DNA of 64,000 bases from Phycisphaeraceae bacterium. Lineage in GTDB: Bacteria > Planctomycetota > Phycisphaerae > Phycisphaerales > UBA1924. The notes under the pieces are model-generated. The model had not been told where the DNA came from and made no database searches. It worked only from the letters and a program-made list of their open reading frames with translations. Positions 44,826 through 53,797 of this stretch are shown one piece after another. Each line of letters begins with the position of its first letter. Within the stretch, counting starts at the first letter, position 1. The stretch lies in contig CP075368.1 in assembly GCA_019454185.1 (NCBI GenBank), positions 3,141,649 through 3,205,648 on the forward strand, written 5' to 3'. Both the position numbers and the translations under genes were made by a program.

Positions 44826-45545
44826 ATGAAACTGAGTCTTGGACTGAACTTGACGGGCTGGAGAGTCGCAGCAATAGCTGTTCTCGCCACCATGACAGGA
44901 GCAACCGCCATGGCCGACGTGACACGCGTGATCATCGACAATCCCGCAGAGCGGCCGATCGTGACGAACCGCAACTTGTCGATTGGCATCTTCCGGCCGG
45001 TCCTCACACTGCAGGAGTTCCCTGAACCAACCGGGAACCCTATCGACAACTCTGTCTGGATGGCATTCTCCAATGAGGCTGGAGTGATCAGGGGCCTCAT
45101 TCGCGGAAACGATCTCGGATTCCCGGCCTTCCCCCTGCAAAGCCCATCTCTCTTTGCAGACGGCGGGTTGGAATTGCTGGGGATGGAACTTGATGCGAGC
45201 GGCACATGGTTCTCACCTCGATACGACTCTGATTCGGACTCTGTGGATCCCGCGCGCTTGCAACAAGTCAATGAGTTTGGCTACTTCCAGATTCAGAACT
45301 TCAATGACGGCGATATGGCGTACATCGGCTACGCAGACGCCGACCGCAGACGCTTTGGCTACGTGCAGATCCAGCGCCAATCTTTGACCCAGTGGACGCT
45401 CATCGGCCATGCATATGGCGACGTCGGAGAGCCAGTTCTTGTTGAGGATCTGACAACGTACATCCCAGTGCCGTCATGTTCGCTCATCATCGGCGCGGGT
45501 GCTCTGCTCTCGGGCACTCGTCGGCGTGAGCGTGCCATTGTGTGA
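44826..45545 (+). CDS. Secreted PEP-CTERM-like protein, cassette copy 2
   Basis: Protein of 239 residues with a signal peptide (GWRVAAIAVLATMTGATAMA-D) and the tail YIPVPSCSLIIGAGALLSG followed by TRRRER. It is a paralogue of the next gene and of 690-1394. The blocks ADVTRVIIDNPAERPIVTN, IGIFRPVLTLQEFP, SLFADGGLELLGMELD and FNDGDMAYIGYADADRRRFG define the family. AAGGAG lies six bases before the start at 44826. In this copy the tail has PVPSC rather than PVPP, which may weaken recognition by an exosortase-type enzyme. Function unknown. Confidence 0.82.
   Translation: MKLSLGLNLTGWRVAAIAVLATMTGATAMADVTRVIIDNPAERPIVTNRNLSIGIFRPVLTLQEFPEPTGNPIDNSVWMAFSNEAGVIRGLIRGNDLGFPAFPLQSPSLFADGGLELLGMELDASGTWFSPRYDSDSDSVDPARLQQVNEFGYFQIQNFNDGDMAYIGYADADRRRFGYVQIQRQSLTQWTLIGHAYGDVGEPVLVEDLTTYIPVPSCSLIIGAGALLSGTRRRERAIV
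44893..44968. repeat. 76-bp identical segment shared by tandem paralogues, copy 1
   Basis: Identical to 45704-45779. It covers the end of the signal peptide and the first mature residues of two adjacent paralogues, whose more distal parts are diverged; this suggests recent gene conversion or duplication. Confidence 0.95.
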
Positions 45546-45627
45546 CGTGCACGGCGTCCGGCCCCGCACACTCTCCATGAGCGTTCGAGGTCTGCCGCCG
45601 TGTTCAATCAGAAGAAGGAGTCCGGTG

Positions 45628-46350
45628 ATGAATCCAGGATCTTCAGGAAGCCCGCTGCGGAAGGGCGTTATGCTCGCTCTCTCGCTTGCCGCTCTCGCCA
45701 CGCTGACAGGAGCAACCGCCATGGCCGACGTGACACGCGTGATCATCGACAATCCCGCAGAGCGGCCGATCGTGACGAATGGGGATGTGTCCATCGGGCT
45801 ATTCAGACCGACGCTCGTGCTACAGGACTACCCGCCCGTGGGTGTCGAAGTGATCGAGAACTCCATGCGGATCGGGTTCTACTTTGAGGCGGGCGTGACC
45901 TCGGGTGGAATCGTCGGGAACCATCTACCGTTCCCCGCTTTCCCACTGCAAAGCCCTTCTCTGTTCGCTGATGGTGGGCTGGAGCTCTTGGGGATGGAAC
46001 TTGATTCGAGCGGGACTTGGTTCTCGCCAAGCTATGATTCAGTTTACGATGACGTGACGCCAGCGATGCTGCAGCAAGTCAACGAGTTCGGCAACTTTCA
46101 GATTCAGAACTTCAATGACGGCGATATGGCGTACATCGGCTATGCAGACGCCGACCGCAGACGCTTTGGCTATGTGCAGATCCAGCGCCAGTCTCTCACC
46201 CAGTGGACTCTTATCGGCCATGCCTACGGCGAAGTCGGAGAGCCAGTGCTCGTCGAAGACCTGACGACGTACATCCCCGTTCCCCCTTCTGCCCTGCTCC
46301 TCGGTGCTGGCTCGGCACTTCTTTCTAGACGTCAACGGCTTGACAGGTGA
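45628..46350 (+). CDS. Secreted PEP-CTERM-like protein, cassette copy 3
   Basis: Protein of 240 residues with a signal peptide (GVMLALSLAALATLTGATAMA-D) and tail YIPVPPSALLLGAGSALLS then RRQR. It is about two-thirds identical by eye to copy 2 and shares with it 76 bp of identical DNA (45704-45779) and a long near-identical stretch in the NDGDMAYIGYADADRRRFG region. GAAGGAG lies seven bases before 45628. It is followed after 37 bp by the large cassette gene, the same order as at the left edge of the window. Function unknown; surface location inferred from the sorting-like tail. Confidence 0.82.
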   Translation: MNPGSSGSPLRKGVMLALSLAALATLTGATAMADVTRVIIDNPAERPIVTNGDVSIGLFRPTLVLQDYPPVGVEVIENSMRIGFYFEAGVTSGGIVGNHLPFPAFPLQSPSLFADGGLELLGMELDSSGTWFSPSYDSVYDDVTPAMLQQVNEFGNFQIQNFNDGDMAYIGYADADRRRFGYVQIQRQSLTQWTLIGHAYGEVGEPVLVEDLTTYIPVPPSALLLGAGSALLSRRQRLDR

Positions 46351-46387
46351 AAATATCAAGTCGTTCGGCAACGGAAGGGCCGTACCA

Positions 46388-49147
46388 ATGGCGATATGGA
46401 TCGTGAGTCCGGTTGAATCGTCCGTGACGCCCGATGGCAATGGACTTTATGTGCTGTTCACAGTCTTGGGACTGCCAGCGGACTTTGTTCCCAGATCGCC
46501 GGAAGTCGCGAACGGTTCAGAGATTGTGTCCGCAGTTGGCACACCAGCGTTTGCGAACTGGGGTCGTCTCAGAGGGTGGAGGTTTGATGAGATTGCAAGG
46601 TCGCAGTGGCAGTTGCGGCCGCCTTTGACTGAGACTCGATCATCTATCATTCGAGGGCGAATCGTCTTCATTCAACCATTGTCGACCGCGGGCGATTACG
46701 CCGTTCGCGTACTCCTTGAACTGAGCGGCGCCGCCCGCGTCGCCATGGGAGCGGGACTTCGGACGAAACTCTCAGACGAACGCGCGCCGCTGTACATAGA
46801 ACGCTTCGGCCCCGGCTTCCTCACCCTCCGAAACGCGAACGCGGGTGAACCGGCGGTGATCGCCTCGCCCGAACTCATCCTCACCTCCGCCGAGGACCCC
46901 AGCAAGCGCGGCATGATCTTCACCGACGGCGCAACCCGCGTCGGCGTCTTCCCCGGCTTCGACCGCAGTTGCACGCTCCGGGGCCAGCGTCAGCCCCGGC
47001 TCCAATACCACTGGGATGCACAGGCCGAGCGCAGCCGCGTGAGTTCGACGCAGGTCTTCCCACCCCCGACGATCCCGACCATGCACGACAACCGGCTCGT
47101 CTGCACGTCCGCCGAGGCGGTCGGCGGGCGCGAGGCCCAGATGCTCCTCGGGCCAGTGGCCGGTTCTACTGATCCGACGCGGGGCTACCCCTACCTCCGC
47201 TTCACGCTCGACGGCACCGGCACGGATGTGTACACGATCGCCGATCCGGCGTTCCGGCTCTTTCCGAGTGCCGCGACCGTCGGCGCGGTCTTCACCCCCG
47301 AGTCGGGCAGCGCGGCGACCGCTGTTCAGACGCTCGCAGGACGCCTCTACAGCACACCCGACGACCCGCTGCCCGATCACTCCCAAGCAGAGTGGCGCCT
47401 GATGTGGAACCGCATCGGCACCTCGGCGAACGACTGGAAGGACTCCGAGGTCTGGATGCAGTTCTCCAACGGCACAACCATCCCCGCCGTGAAGGTGGTG
47501 ACGGGCAAGGCCGGCGTCCGTCATTGCGTGATCTATCGCGGCCGCCCCGGCCCCACGGGCGCGGAGTTCTGGGTCGATGGTCGGCGCATGGTCGCGACCG
47601 CGCACGTCAACAGCGGCAATCCGAACGCGACGGGGGTTGTCTCGATCGGCGCGCGAGCATCTCCCGTCTCCCCCGGCTGGATCGAGCCCTACCGGGGCCA
47701 GTTGGAACAACTCTTCATCTACGACGAGGGAATCTCAGACTCTGCGCTCTCCGCCGTCCTCTACGAATCCTGCGGCAGGGCCGGCATCCCCATCGGCGGC
47801 GACATCCCCGTCGAGGAGCAGACGCAGCCCTACACCCCATCGCCCACGCTCGATCGCAAGCGATGGATCGACTGCAAGCCCCTTGCCTCGATCCAACTGT
47901 ACATTCCCGTCGATCGTGACCTGGAAGACCCGACGTATGTGCCGCCGCCCCCGAGTTCCGCGCCCCCCAATCTCCTCGGCCAGCGCGAGGAATGGCGGAG
48001 CACGGATCAGGATGTGATCGAAGAGTTCCTGTGGGACTCGATCGCTCTTGCCCTCGGCGGCTGCGACGACTACGACATCCTCTTCAACCGCCCCGCGGGC
48101 CAGTACCCCGACGACATCATCGCCAGCGGCATCCACGGCAACGTCAACACGTTCTCGCTGAACGGCGCGACCTCCGACCTCTCGGACAAGATCATCACCG
48201 ACACGCAGATGGCCGCGCTCAAAGCCGTGTGGGACGACCTGGGGCTGAGCGACCACAACGAGCGCGAGGGCGCATCCTTCTACTCCGACGATTTCGCGAG
48301 GCGCGGGTGGTTCTACACCGGGGGCGGCTTGTGCCTCAACGAGGCGGGCGAAGTCCTCGACAACGCCCGCATGTCGCTTCGCATCATTCCCCCCGCGAAC
48401 GCCGCCCTCTATCGCGAGGCCGTGCTCGACAAGTGGGTGGATGAGGTGGCGGGCTGGGATGATCGCTTCCGCTGTCTCATCCTCGACTCGATGAACCAAC
48501 CGCACTGTTACCCGAAGTTTGCCGAGATCCTGCACGATTCCGCGGCGGACATCGCGGGCGAGTTCACGCTCGTGGGTGAGCCGATCGGGACCGCATTCAC
48601 GGGCGTGTACATCCCGAGGGACGAACCGACCAAGGGGCCGTGCGATGAGCCCGAGGTCGATACTCGCAACTACGCGACACGAAAGGCAACGCCCTCGTTT
48701 TGCATCGCCAATCTGCCGAGCGCTCCATGGTGGAGAATAAACCCCGCAACCGGCCGCCCGGCGATCGGGCGGCGTTACAACCCCTGTTGGGCCAAGCAGC
48801 CCAACTTTGATCCGACCACCATGCAGTTCTATATCGGAATCGGTCCGAACAGCGAACTGGACCTGACTGCGGACAAAGACGGAGAGCGCCCGGACGATCT
48901 GAGCGGTAACTCGCAGAACCTCCGCATAGGCGATATCTATCGCTTCATCCGCTTCGGCGAGCACATCGTCGAAGCCGATCTCGACGATGACGGCGAGACA
49001 GAAGTCTACAAGCGGTACGCGATCCTTCCTGTTGCGTGGAACGGCAACTACTCGAAGGTCGGTGCCGCGTGGGACTACGCGACGGGACGCATCCCCGTCG
49101 GGCGAATCCCCATGCTCTCCCCTCGCATCTCCCGCATCTCTCGATAA
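46388..49147 (+). CDS. Large cassette protein with LamG-like domain
   Basis: Protein of 919 residues. The first ~200 residues match the truncated protein at the left window edge. A concanavalin/LamG-like jelly roll follows at about 300-490 (EWRLMWNRIGTSANDWKDSE, VRHCVIYRGRPGPTGAEFWVDGRRMVAT, GQLEQLFIYDEGISDSALSAVL). The C-terminal ~370 residues (EEWRSTDQDVIEEFLWDSIAL ... ARRGWFYTGGGLCLNEAGEV ... GNYSKVGAAWDYATGRIPVG) belong to no family I know. It has no clear signal peptide (MAIWIVSPVESSVTPDGN). The start at 46388 has AAGGG eight bases upstream. A surface or particle-associated role is a guess from the LamG fold and its partners. Confidence 0.78.
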   Translation: MAIWIVSPVESSVTPDGNGLYVLFTVLGLPADFVPRSPEVANGSEIVSAVGTPAFANWGRLRGWRFDEIARSQWQLRPPLTETRSSIIRGRIVFIQPLSTAGDYAVRVLLELSGAARVAMGAGLRTKLSDERAPLYIERFGPGFLTLRNANAGEPAVIASPELILTSAEDPSKRGMIFTDGATRVGVFPGFDRSCTLRGQRQPRLQYHWDAQAERSRVSSTQVFPPPTIPTMHDNRLVCTSAEAVGGREAQMLLGPVAGSTDPTRGYPYLRFTLDGTGTDVYTIADPAFRLFPSAATVGAVFTPESGSAATAVQTLAGRLYSTPDDPLPDHSQAEWRLMWNRIGTSANDWKDSEVWMQFSNGTTIPAVKVVTGKAGVRHCVIYRGRPGPTGAEFWVDGRRMVATAHVNSGNPNATGVVSIGARASPVSPGWIEPYRGQLEQLFIYDEGISDSALSAVLYESCGRAGIPIGGDIPVEEQTQPYTPSPTLDRKRWIDCKPLASIQLYIPVDRDLEDPTYVPPPPSSAPPNLLGQREEWRSTDQDVIEEFLWDSIALALGGCDDYDILFNRPAGQYPDDIIASGIHGNVNTFSLNGATSDLSDKIITDTQMAALKAVWDDLGLSDHNEREGASFYSDDFARRGWFYTGGGLCLNEAGEVLDNARMSLRIIPPANAALYREAVLDKWVDEVAGWDDRFRCLILDSMNQPHCYPKFAEILHDSAADIAGEFTLVGEPIGTAFTGVYIPRDEPTKGPCDEPEVDTRNYATRKATPSFCIANLPSAPWWRINPATGRPAIGRRYNPCWAKQPNFDPTTMQFYIGIGPNSELDLTADKDGERPDDLSGNSQNLRIGDIYRFIRFGEHIVEADLDDDGETEVYKRYAILPVAWNGNYSKVGAAWDYATGRIPVGRIPMLSPRISRISR

Positions 49148-49186
49148 CCCCTCGCCCACTCATCCCACCCTTACCCCCAAGGCGCA

Positions 49187-49271
49187 CCGAGGCCTTCGCA
49201 CACACCATCCACCCCCTCCTCCGACAGCCGCGCGACCAGCGCGCCCTCGACGCCGCCCTCACCGGGCGGGA
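49187..49271. repeat. 85-bp direct repeat flanking the surface-protein cassette, copy 2
   Basis: Copy of 43285-43369 with one mismatch. It lies 40 bp after the large cassette gene and carries no gene start, so it is a displaced gene 3' end. Confidence 0.96.
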
Positions 49272-49407
49272 ATGAACCGATAACCCCGCGATCTGGCTCC
49301 TGCGTTGAAGCGACCCGCTCCGCAGACACCCCCAATTTCGCTTTGACGGGAGCCCATCATCCATTACAGTGCGTGCTGGCCAGGCCCACCATCTGCGGGA
49401 GACATCC

Positions 49408-51273
49408 ATGCTTCGTCGATTCCGTTCACTCTGCCTGTTCTCGCTGGCATCCGCGCTCATCATCTCCAACGCCGCGGCACAGCCGGTCGGCAACGGCTTC
49501 ACCTACCAGGGCGAGCTCCGCAACGCCGGCATCGTCGCCAACGGCACCTACGACCTTCGCTTCCGCCTCTACGACGCGCTCGCCAGCGGCGCCCAGGTCG
49601 GACCCTCGCTCTGCGTCGACAACGTCCCCATCGCCGATGGCACCTTCACCGTCGAGCTCGACTTCGGCTCCGTCTTCGCCGGCTCCACCCGATACCTCGA
49701 GATCGATGTCCGAGAGGACACCGGCCTGGGGTGCGCCAGCGGCACGGGGTTCGTCACCCTCGCCCCACGCCAGCGGATCGCGACGACACCCTATGCCGCG
49801 TACGCGCTGACCGCCGCGAACGCGACCACCGCCACGAGCGCCGCGAGCGCGACGACGGCGCTGAGCGCGGGCAACTCCACCAATCTGAACGGCCAGCCCG
49901 CCAGCTTCTACACCAACGCCACCAACCTCACGGCGGGGACGCTCCCCGATGCGCGGCTGAGCTCCAACGTGACGACGCTCAGCGGCACGCAGACCTTCAG
50001 CGGCGCGAAGTCGTTCTCCACCTCTCCATCCTTCACGGCGGCGGGCTCGCCCTTCAGCGTGACCAGCAGCACCAAGGTCACGAACCTGAACGCCGACCTG
50101 CTGGACGGGCTGGACAGCGGCGCGTTCGCCGCAGCATCGCACGCCCACGACGCCGGCGCCATCGTCAGCGGCACCCTGGCCGATGCGCGGATCCCGACGT
50201 CGATCCCACGCCTCGGAACTCTCAACACCTACACCGCGGCGAATATCTTCAACGCGTTCGCCGGCGTGAACCGATCCTCGCCCCTCACGAGCAACGAGGT
50301 CTTCGGCCTCCAGAACGCCAGCGGAGCCACCGGCTACGCAGGCATGTACATCAGCAGCACCGATGCTGCTGGCGGGCGCCCGTTCTACGGCTACAGCGTC
50401 AACTCGCAGACCGCGTGGACATACGTCGAGCCGGGCGGCCAGTGGCGTGTGCACAACGGCGCGGATCGGCTGGCGATCAGCCGCACAACCGGAGATGTCG
50501 GCATCGGCACCACGAGCCCCGGCGCACGGCTCGAAGTCTCTGCCGCAGACGCCGCCATGCGCATCCGCAACACGAACGATGTCGGTGGCGGCTTTGTGCA
50601 GAACACCTTCAGCACGCTCCAGCTCGGCCTGTACAACCCGACAGCAGGTGCGTGGGGCGTCGTTCCCGCGGGCGGCACACGCGCGATGCTGGGCGTGCAG
50701 AACACCGGACGCGTCGGCACGCTGACGAACACGAGCGGGTCGCCGTCGTGGCGCAACACCATCGACGACGGGAGCGGAAACGCGAGTTTCGCGGGATCGA
50801 TCACTTCAGCGGTCGGCTTCGCCTATGCCACCCCGCAGGTCCGCACACTCAACATCCAGGCAGAGGACTTTCGAGCGTTCAGCACCAGCACACCCGGCAA
50901 CTTCGGCGGCGGCCCGTTGTTCCTCGCCCAACTCGACGCGAGTGTCGCGTACGGCGTGATGCACGCCGCGCTGCCGCTCCCTCAGGGTGCCCAGATCACG
51001 AGCTTGCTGTGCAGCATGCAGGGAGGCGCGGGCGGCCCGATTACGATCGAACTCCGCAGACGAACGATCTCCAACAACAATGAGTCGATCATGGCCTCCG
51101 GCTCGAGCGACAACATGTCGGGCGAGTACGCCAACCTCACGCTCTTCGGAGCCAACACGCCCATCGATCACACGACATACGTCTACCGTCTCTATGCCAT
51201 CTGCAACGACTGGACGACAAGCTCATGGGTCCGTCTGGTCCGGATCACCTACACCGTCCCCGCAGCCGACTGA
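49408..51273 (+). CDS. Secreted tail-fibre-like repeat protein
   Basis: Protein of 621 residues with a signal peptide (SLCLFSLASALIISNAAA-Q). The N-terminal domain (FTYQGELRNAGIVANGTYDLRFRLYDA) is a conserved beta-domain seen in many planctomycete exoproteins. The middle is Ala/Thr/Ser-rich with phage-tail-fibre-like signatures: STKVTNLNADLLDGLDSGAF, SHAHDAGAIVSGTLADARIP and TGDVGIGTTSPGARLEVS, motifs typical of trimeric fibres. The C-terminus is a separate beta-domain (ITSLLCSMQGGAGGPITIEL). Probably an elongated surface adhesin. GGGAG lies before the start at 49408. Upstream is the displaced 85-bp repeat. Confidence 0.8.
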   Translation: MLRRFRSLCLFSLASALIISNAAAQPVGNGFTYQGELRNAGIVANGTYDLRFRLYDALASGAQVGPSLCVDNVPIADGTFTVELDFGSVFAGSTRYLEIDVREDTGLGCASGTGFVTLAPRQRIATTPYAAYALTAANATTATSAASATTALSAGNSTNLNGQPASFYTNATNLTAGTLPDARLSSNVTTLSGTQTFSGAKSFSTSPSFTAAGSPFSVTSSTKVTNLNADLLDGLDSGAFAAASHAHDAGAIVSGTLADARIPTSIPRLGTLNTYTAANIFNAFAGVNRSSPLTSNEVFGLQNASGATGYAGMYISSTDAAGGRPFYGYSVNSQTAWTYVEPGGQWRVHNGADRLAISRTTGDVGIGTTSPGARLEVSAADAAMRIRNTNDVGGGFVQNTFSTLQLGLYNPTAGAWGVVPAGGTRAMLGVQNTGRVGTLTNTSGSPSWRNTIDDGSGNASFAGSITSAVGFAYATPQVRTLNIQAEDFRAFSTSTPGNFGGGPLFLAQLDASVAYGVMHAALPLPQGAQITSLLCSMQGGAGGPITIELRRRTISNNNESIMASGSSDNMSGEYANLTLFGANTPIDHTTYVYRLYAICNDWTTSSWVRLVRITYTVPAAD

Positions 51274-51324
51274 CGATCTCCACAGTGGGCACGCCCGCGT
51301 ATCTGCCGGAAACCCCTCGCCCAC

Positions 51325-53754
51325 TCACCTCACCCTCATCTCCAGCACGCCCGCGCTGAAACCCTCGCGCATGTCGATCTTCACGCGCACGCCCTTCGCG
51401 CTCACCGGCTCAAACCGCGCCGTGTTGAAGGCGTCCTTCACCACCCCCGATTCCTCCACCGACGCCACACGCCTCCACGTCCCACCCACCAGCGCCTCCA
51501 CGCTCCACCCCCGAGGCACGCGGCACTGGCCCCGCCCCGTGTCATCAAACCAGTACACCGAGACCTCGCCCACACGCCGGGGCTCGTCAAACTCCACCGC
51601 CACCCACTCGCGCCCCGCCGGCTCCGCGTCATCGCCCGCAACCGGCCCGGACCCCCCCGCACCCCCCTGCCCGGCAACGCCCTTGCGTGGCCAGAAGGTC
51701 AGCCGCGGGATCGAATGATCGATGCTGCTCGACGGCTCCAGCCCGTCGATGATCGCGCCCGGGCCCTCGCCGTGCCCGACGAAACTCGCGCTGGCCCGCA
51801 CGCCGCTCGGGGGCAGCGGATCCATGAACTGCACGGACTCCGGCAACCACACCACCATCTCGCTCTTCCCCCGGTTGGCCCACGCGAAGTACGGGATCAT
51901 CGAGAGCGACGCCTCCTCCAGAACCGGCCCGTCCCGATAGAGCGAGCCATCGCCCCCGCGCGAAGAAGCCGACAACGCCGAGGCAACGATCGACGGCGCG
52001 CCCAACACGCCCCGCTCGCCGAGCCCCAACGCCGCGCCGGGCGGCAGCACCAGCGTGTGCACCGATCGGGCGTGATCCGGCGATTCCGCGGCATACACGA
52101 TCGGGCCCCGCATGATCGCCACCCGACCCACACTCTCCTTCACGCGCGGGTCCGCGTACACACGGCGCGCCTCCATCGGAATCCGGATCCCGACCGTGTG
52201 GACCACGCCGGGGTCCGATGCCGTGCGCAGATAGCCGTCCGCGTCTATCTTCGGGCCGTCGCCGCCCCGCGGGGCCCACGACGGCCAGCGGGCCGCCACG
52301 ATCAACTCCCGCGACGTCGTGTTGTTGATCCTGATCCGCACCGCGCCGTCGAAGGGGTAGCCGGTCTCCTGCTCGATCGTCACCCGCTCGCCGCCGATCT
52401 CAACCGTCGCGACGCCCGGCATGTACTGGTTCACGTAGATCGTGTCGCCCCTCACCGCGTACGTGTATCGCCCCAGCGAAGCGAGAAACCGCAGCACGTT
52501 CGGCGGGCAGCACGCACACTCGAACCAGTCGCGACGCGCCGCACTCCCCCGGCTCGCCATCGGATTCACATAGAAGAACCGCGCCCCATCCCCCGAAAGC
52601 CCCGCGAGCACCGCGTTGTACAGCGTCCGCTCGAACTGATCCATGTACCGCGCCTCGCCCGTGAGCAGGAACATCCGGTGCGCCCACATGCACAGCGCGA
52701 TCGATGCGCACGTCTCCTGGTACGCCGAGTGCGTCGGGATGTCGTAAGGATCCGTGAACCCCTCGTTGTGCGCCGACGGGCCGATCCCGCCCGTGATGAA
52801 CATCCGACGCTCCGTCACATCCTCCCACAATGCGTCCAGAGCGCCCCGGTAGTTCCCCCGCCCGCGCAGCGCAAGGTCCGCCATCGCCATGTACATATAC
52901 CCCGCCCGCACCGCATGCCCCGCGGCTTCCATCTGCTCCGCCACCGGCTTGTGGTCCTGCGCATAATCCCCCCACGGGCCGTACATCGTGCCGTCCAGCT
53001 TGCGATGGGGCCGCCCGCGCTGCTCCAGCAGAAACTCCGCCAGATCGAGGTAGCGCGTCTGGCCCGTGACATCGAAGAGTCGAACAAGCGCGAGCTCCAA
53101 CTCCTGATGCCCCGGCGGCGCGGTGAAGGTCTCCGGCCCGTAGAGATCATCGAGAAAGTCCGCCGCGCGGATCGCCACGTCGAGCAGCGTCCGCTTCTTC
53201 GTCGCCTGGTAGTGCGCCACGCCCGCCTCAATGAGGTGACCCATGCAATAGGTCTCGTGGTCCCACTCTTCGCGCGTGAAGCGGTTCTCCACCCCCGCCT
53301 TCAGCGTGTAATAGGTGTTGATATACCCGTCCGCGTGCTGCGCTCGCGCGACCTTCTCGATCAGCGCATCCAGATCCGCGTCCAGGGCGGCACGTCGCCC
53401 CGCATCCTCTTCCGCCGCGATCAGGTACGCCCATCCCTCCATCATCTTGTAGACATCCGAATCGTTGAAGAGCAGCCCCTGATACGCGCCCGGGTTCGGA
53501 TCGCCCGCGATCTTCGCCGCCGCACGCTCGAAGTTGGCGATACGTCCCGTGACATCACACTGATGGCGATTCGCGCCCAGCGTCCCCTCGCGCACCGCGT
53601 TCATTCTCGACCGCCAGAACGCCCCGCCCGCAGAGACCGACTCATGCGCCACGGGCACGATCCGTGCATCCGTCTGCGCCGACGCGTCCGTGGTGCCGCC
53701 CATCGCACACGCAGCAGCGAGAAGCCACGCGCCACCGATCTTCACGCTCAACAT
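51325..53754 (-). CDS. Glycoside hydrolase family 127 (beta-L-arabinofuranosidase-like), exported
   Basis: Exported enzyme of 809 residues with a signal peptide (GGAWLLAAACAMGGTTDASA-Q). The GH127 core shows HQELELALVRLFDVTG, YDIPTHSAYQETCASIALCMW and FECACCPPNVLRFLASLG. The Glu-x-Cys (about residues 340-345) and Cys-Cys (about 409-412) match the zinc-bound Cys nucleophile site known from this family. The C-terminal ~170 residues (WVAVEFDEPRRVGEVSVYWFDD ... MREGFSAGVLEMRVR) form a discoidin/F5-8C-like sugar-binding domain. It is preceded on the same strand by GH2 with a 43-bp gap. GGAGG lies seven bases before the start. Likely substrate: beta-L-arabinofuranosides of plant or algal glycans. 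Confidence 0.92.
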   Translation of the reverse strand: MLSVKIGGAWLLAAACAMGGTTDASAQTDARIVPVAHESVSAGGAFWRSRMNAVREGTLGANRHQCDVTGRIANFERAAAKIAGDPNPGAYQGLLFNDSDVYKMMEGWAYLIAAEEDAGRRAALDADLDALIEKVARAQHADGYINTYYTLKAGVENRFTREEWDHETYCMGHLIEAGVAHYQATKKRTLLDVAIRAADFLDDLYGPETFTAPPGHQELELALVRLFDVTGQTRYLDLAEFLLEQRGRPHRKLDGTMYGPWGDYAQDHKPVAEQMEAAGHAVRAGYMYMAMADLALRGRGNYRGALDALWEDVTERRMFITGGIGPSAHNEGFTDPYDIPTHSAYQETCASIALCMWAHRMFLLTGEARYMDQFERTLYNAVLAGLSGDGARFFYVNPMASRGSAARRDWFECACCPPNVLRFLASLGRYTYAVRGDTIYVNQYMPGVATVEIGGERVTIEQETGYPFDGAVRIRINNTTSRELIVAARWPSWAPRGGDGPKIDADGYLRTASDPGVVHTVGIRIPMEARRVYADPRVKESVGRVAIMRGPIVYAAESPDHARSVHTLVLPPGAALGLGERGVLGAPSIVASALSASSRGGDGSLYRDGPVLEEASLSMIPYFAWANRGKSEMVVWLPESVQFMDPLPPSGVRASASFVGHGEGPGAIIDGLEPSSSIDHSIPRLTFWPRKGVAGQGGAGGSGPVAGDDAEPAGREWVAVEFDEPRRVGEVSVYWFDDTGRGQCRVPRGWSVEALVGGTWRRVASVEESGVVKDAFNTARFEPVSAKGVRVKIDMREGFSAGVLEMRVR

Positions 53755-53797
53755 GGCTATGCCTCCGCACGCTCTCCGTGTCCCGAGTGTCCGCTCA

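Noticed and set aside
43370..49186. Prophage or integrative element
   Set aside because: No integrase, terminase, capsid or portal gene is present. The flanking repeats are gene 3' ends rather than tRNA attachment sites.
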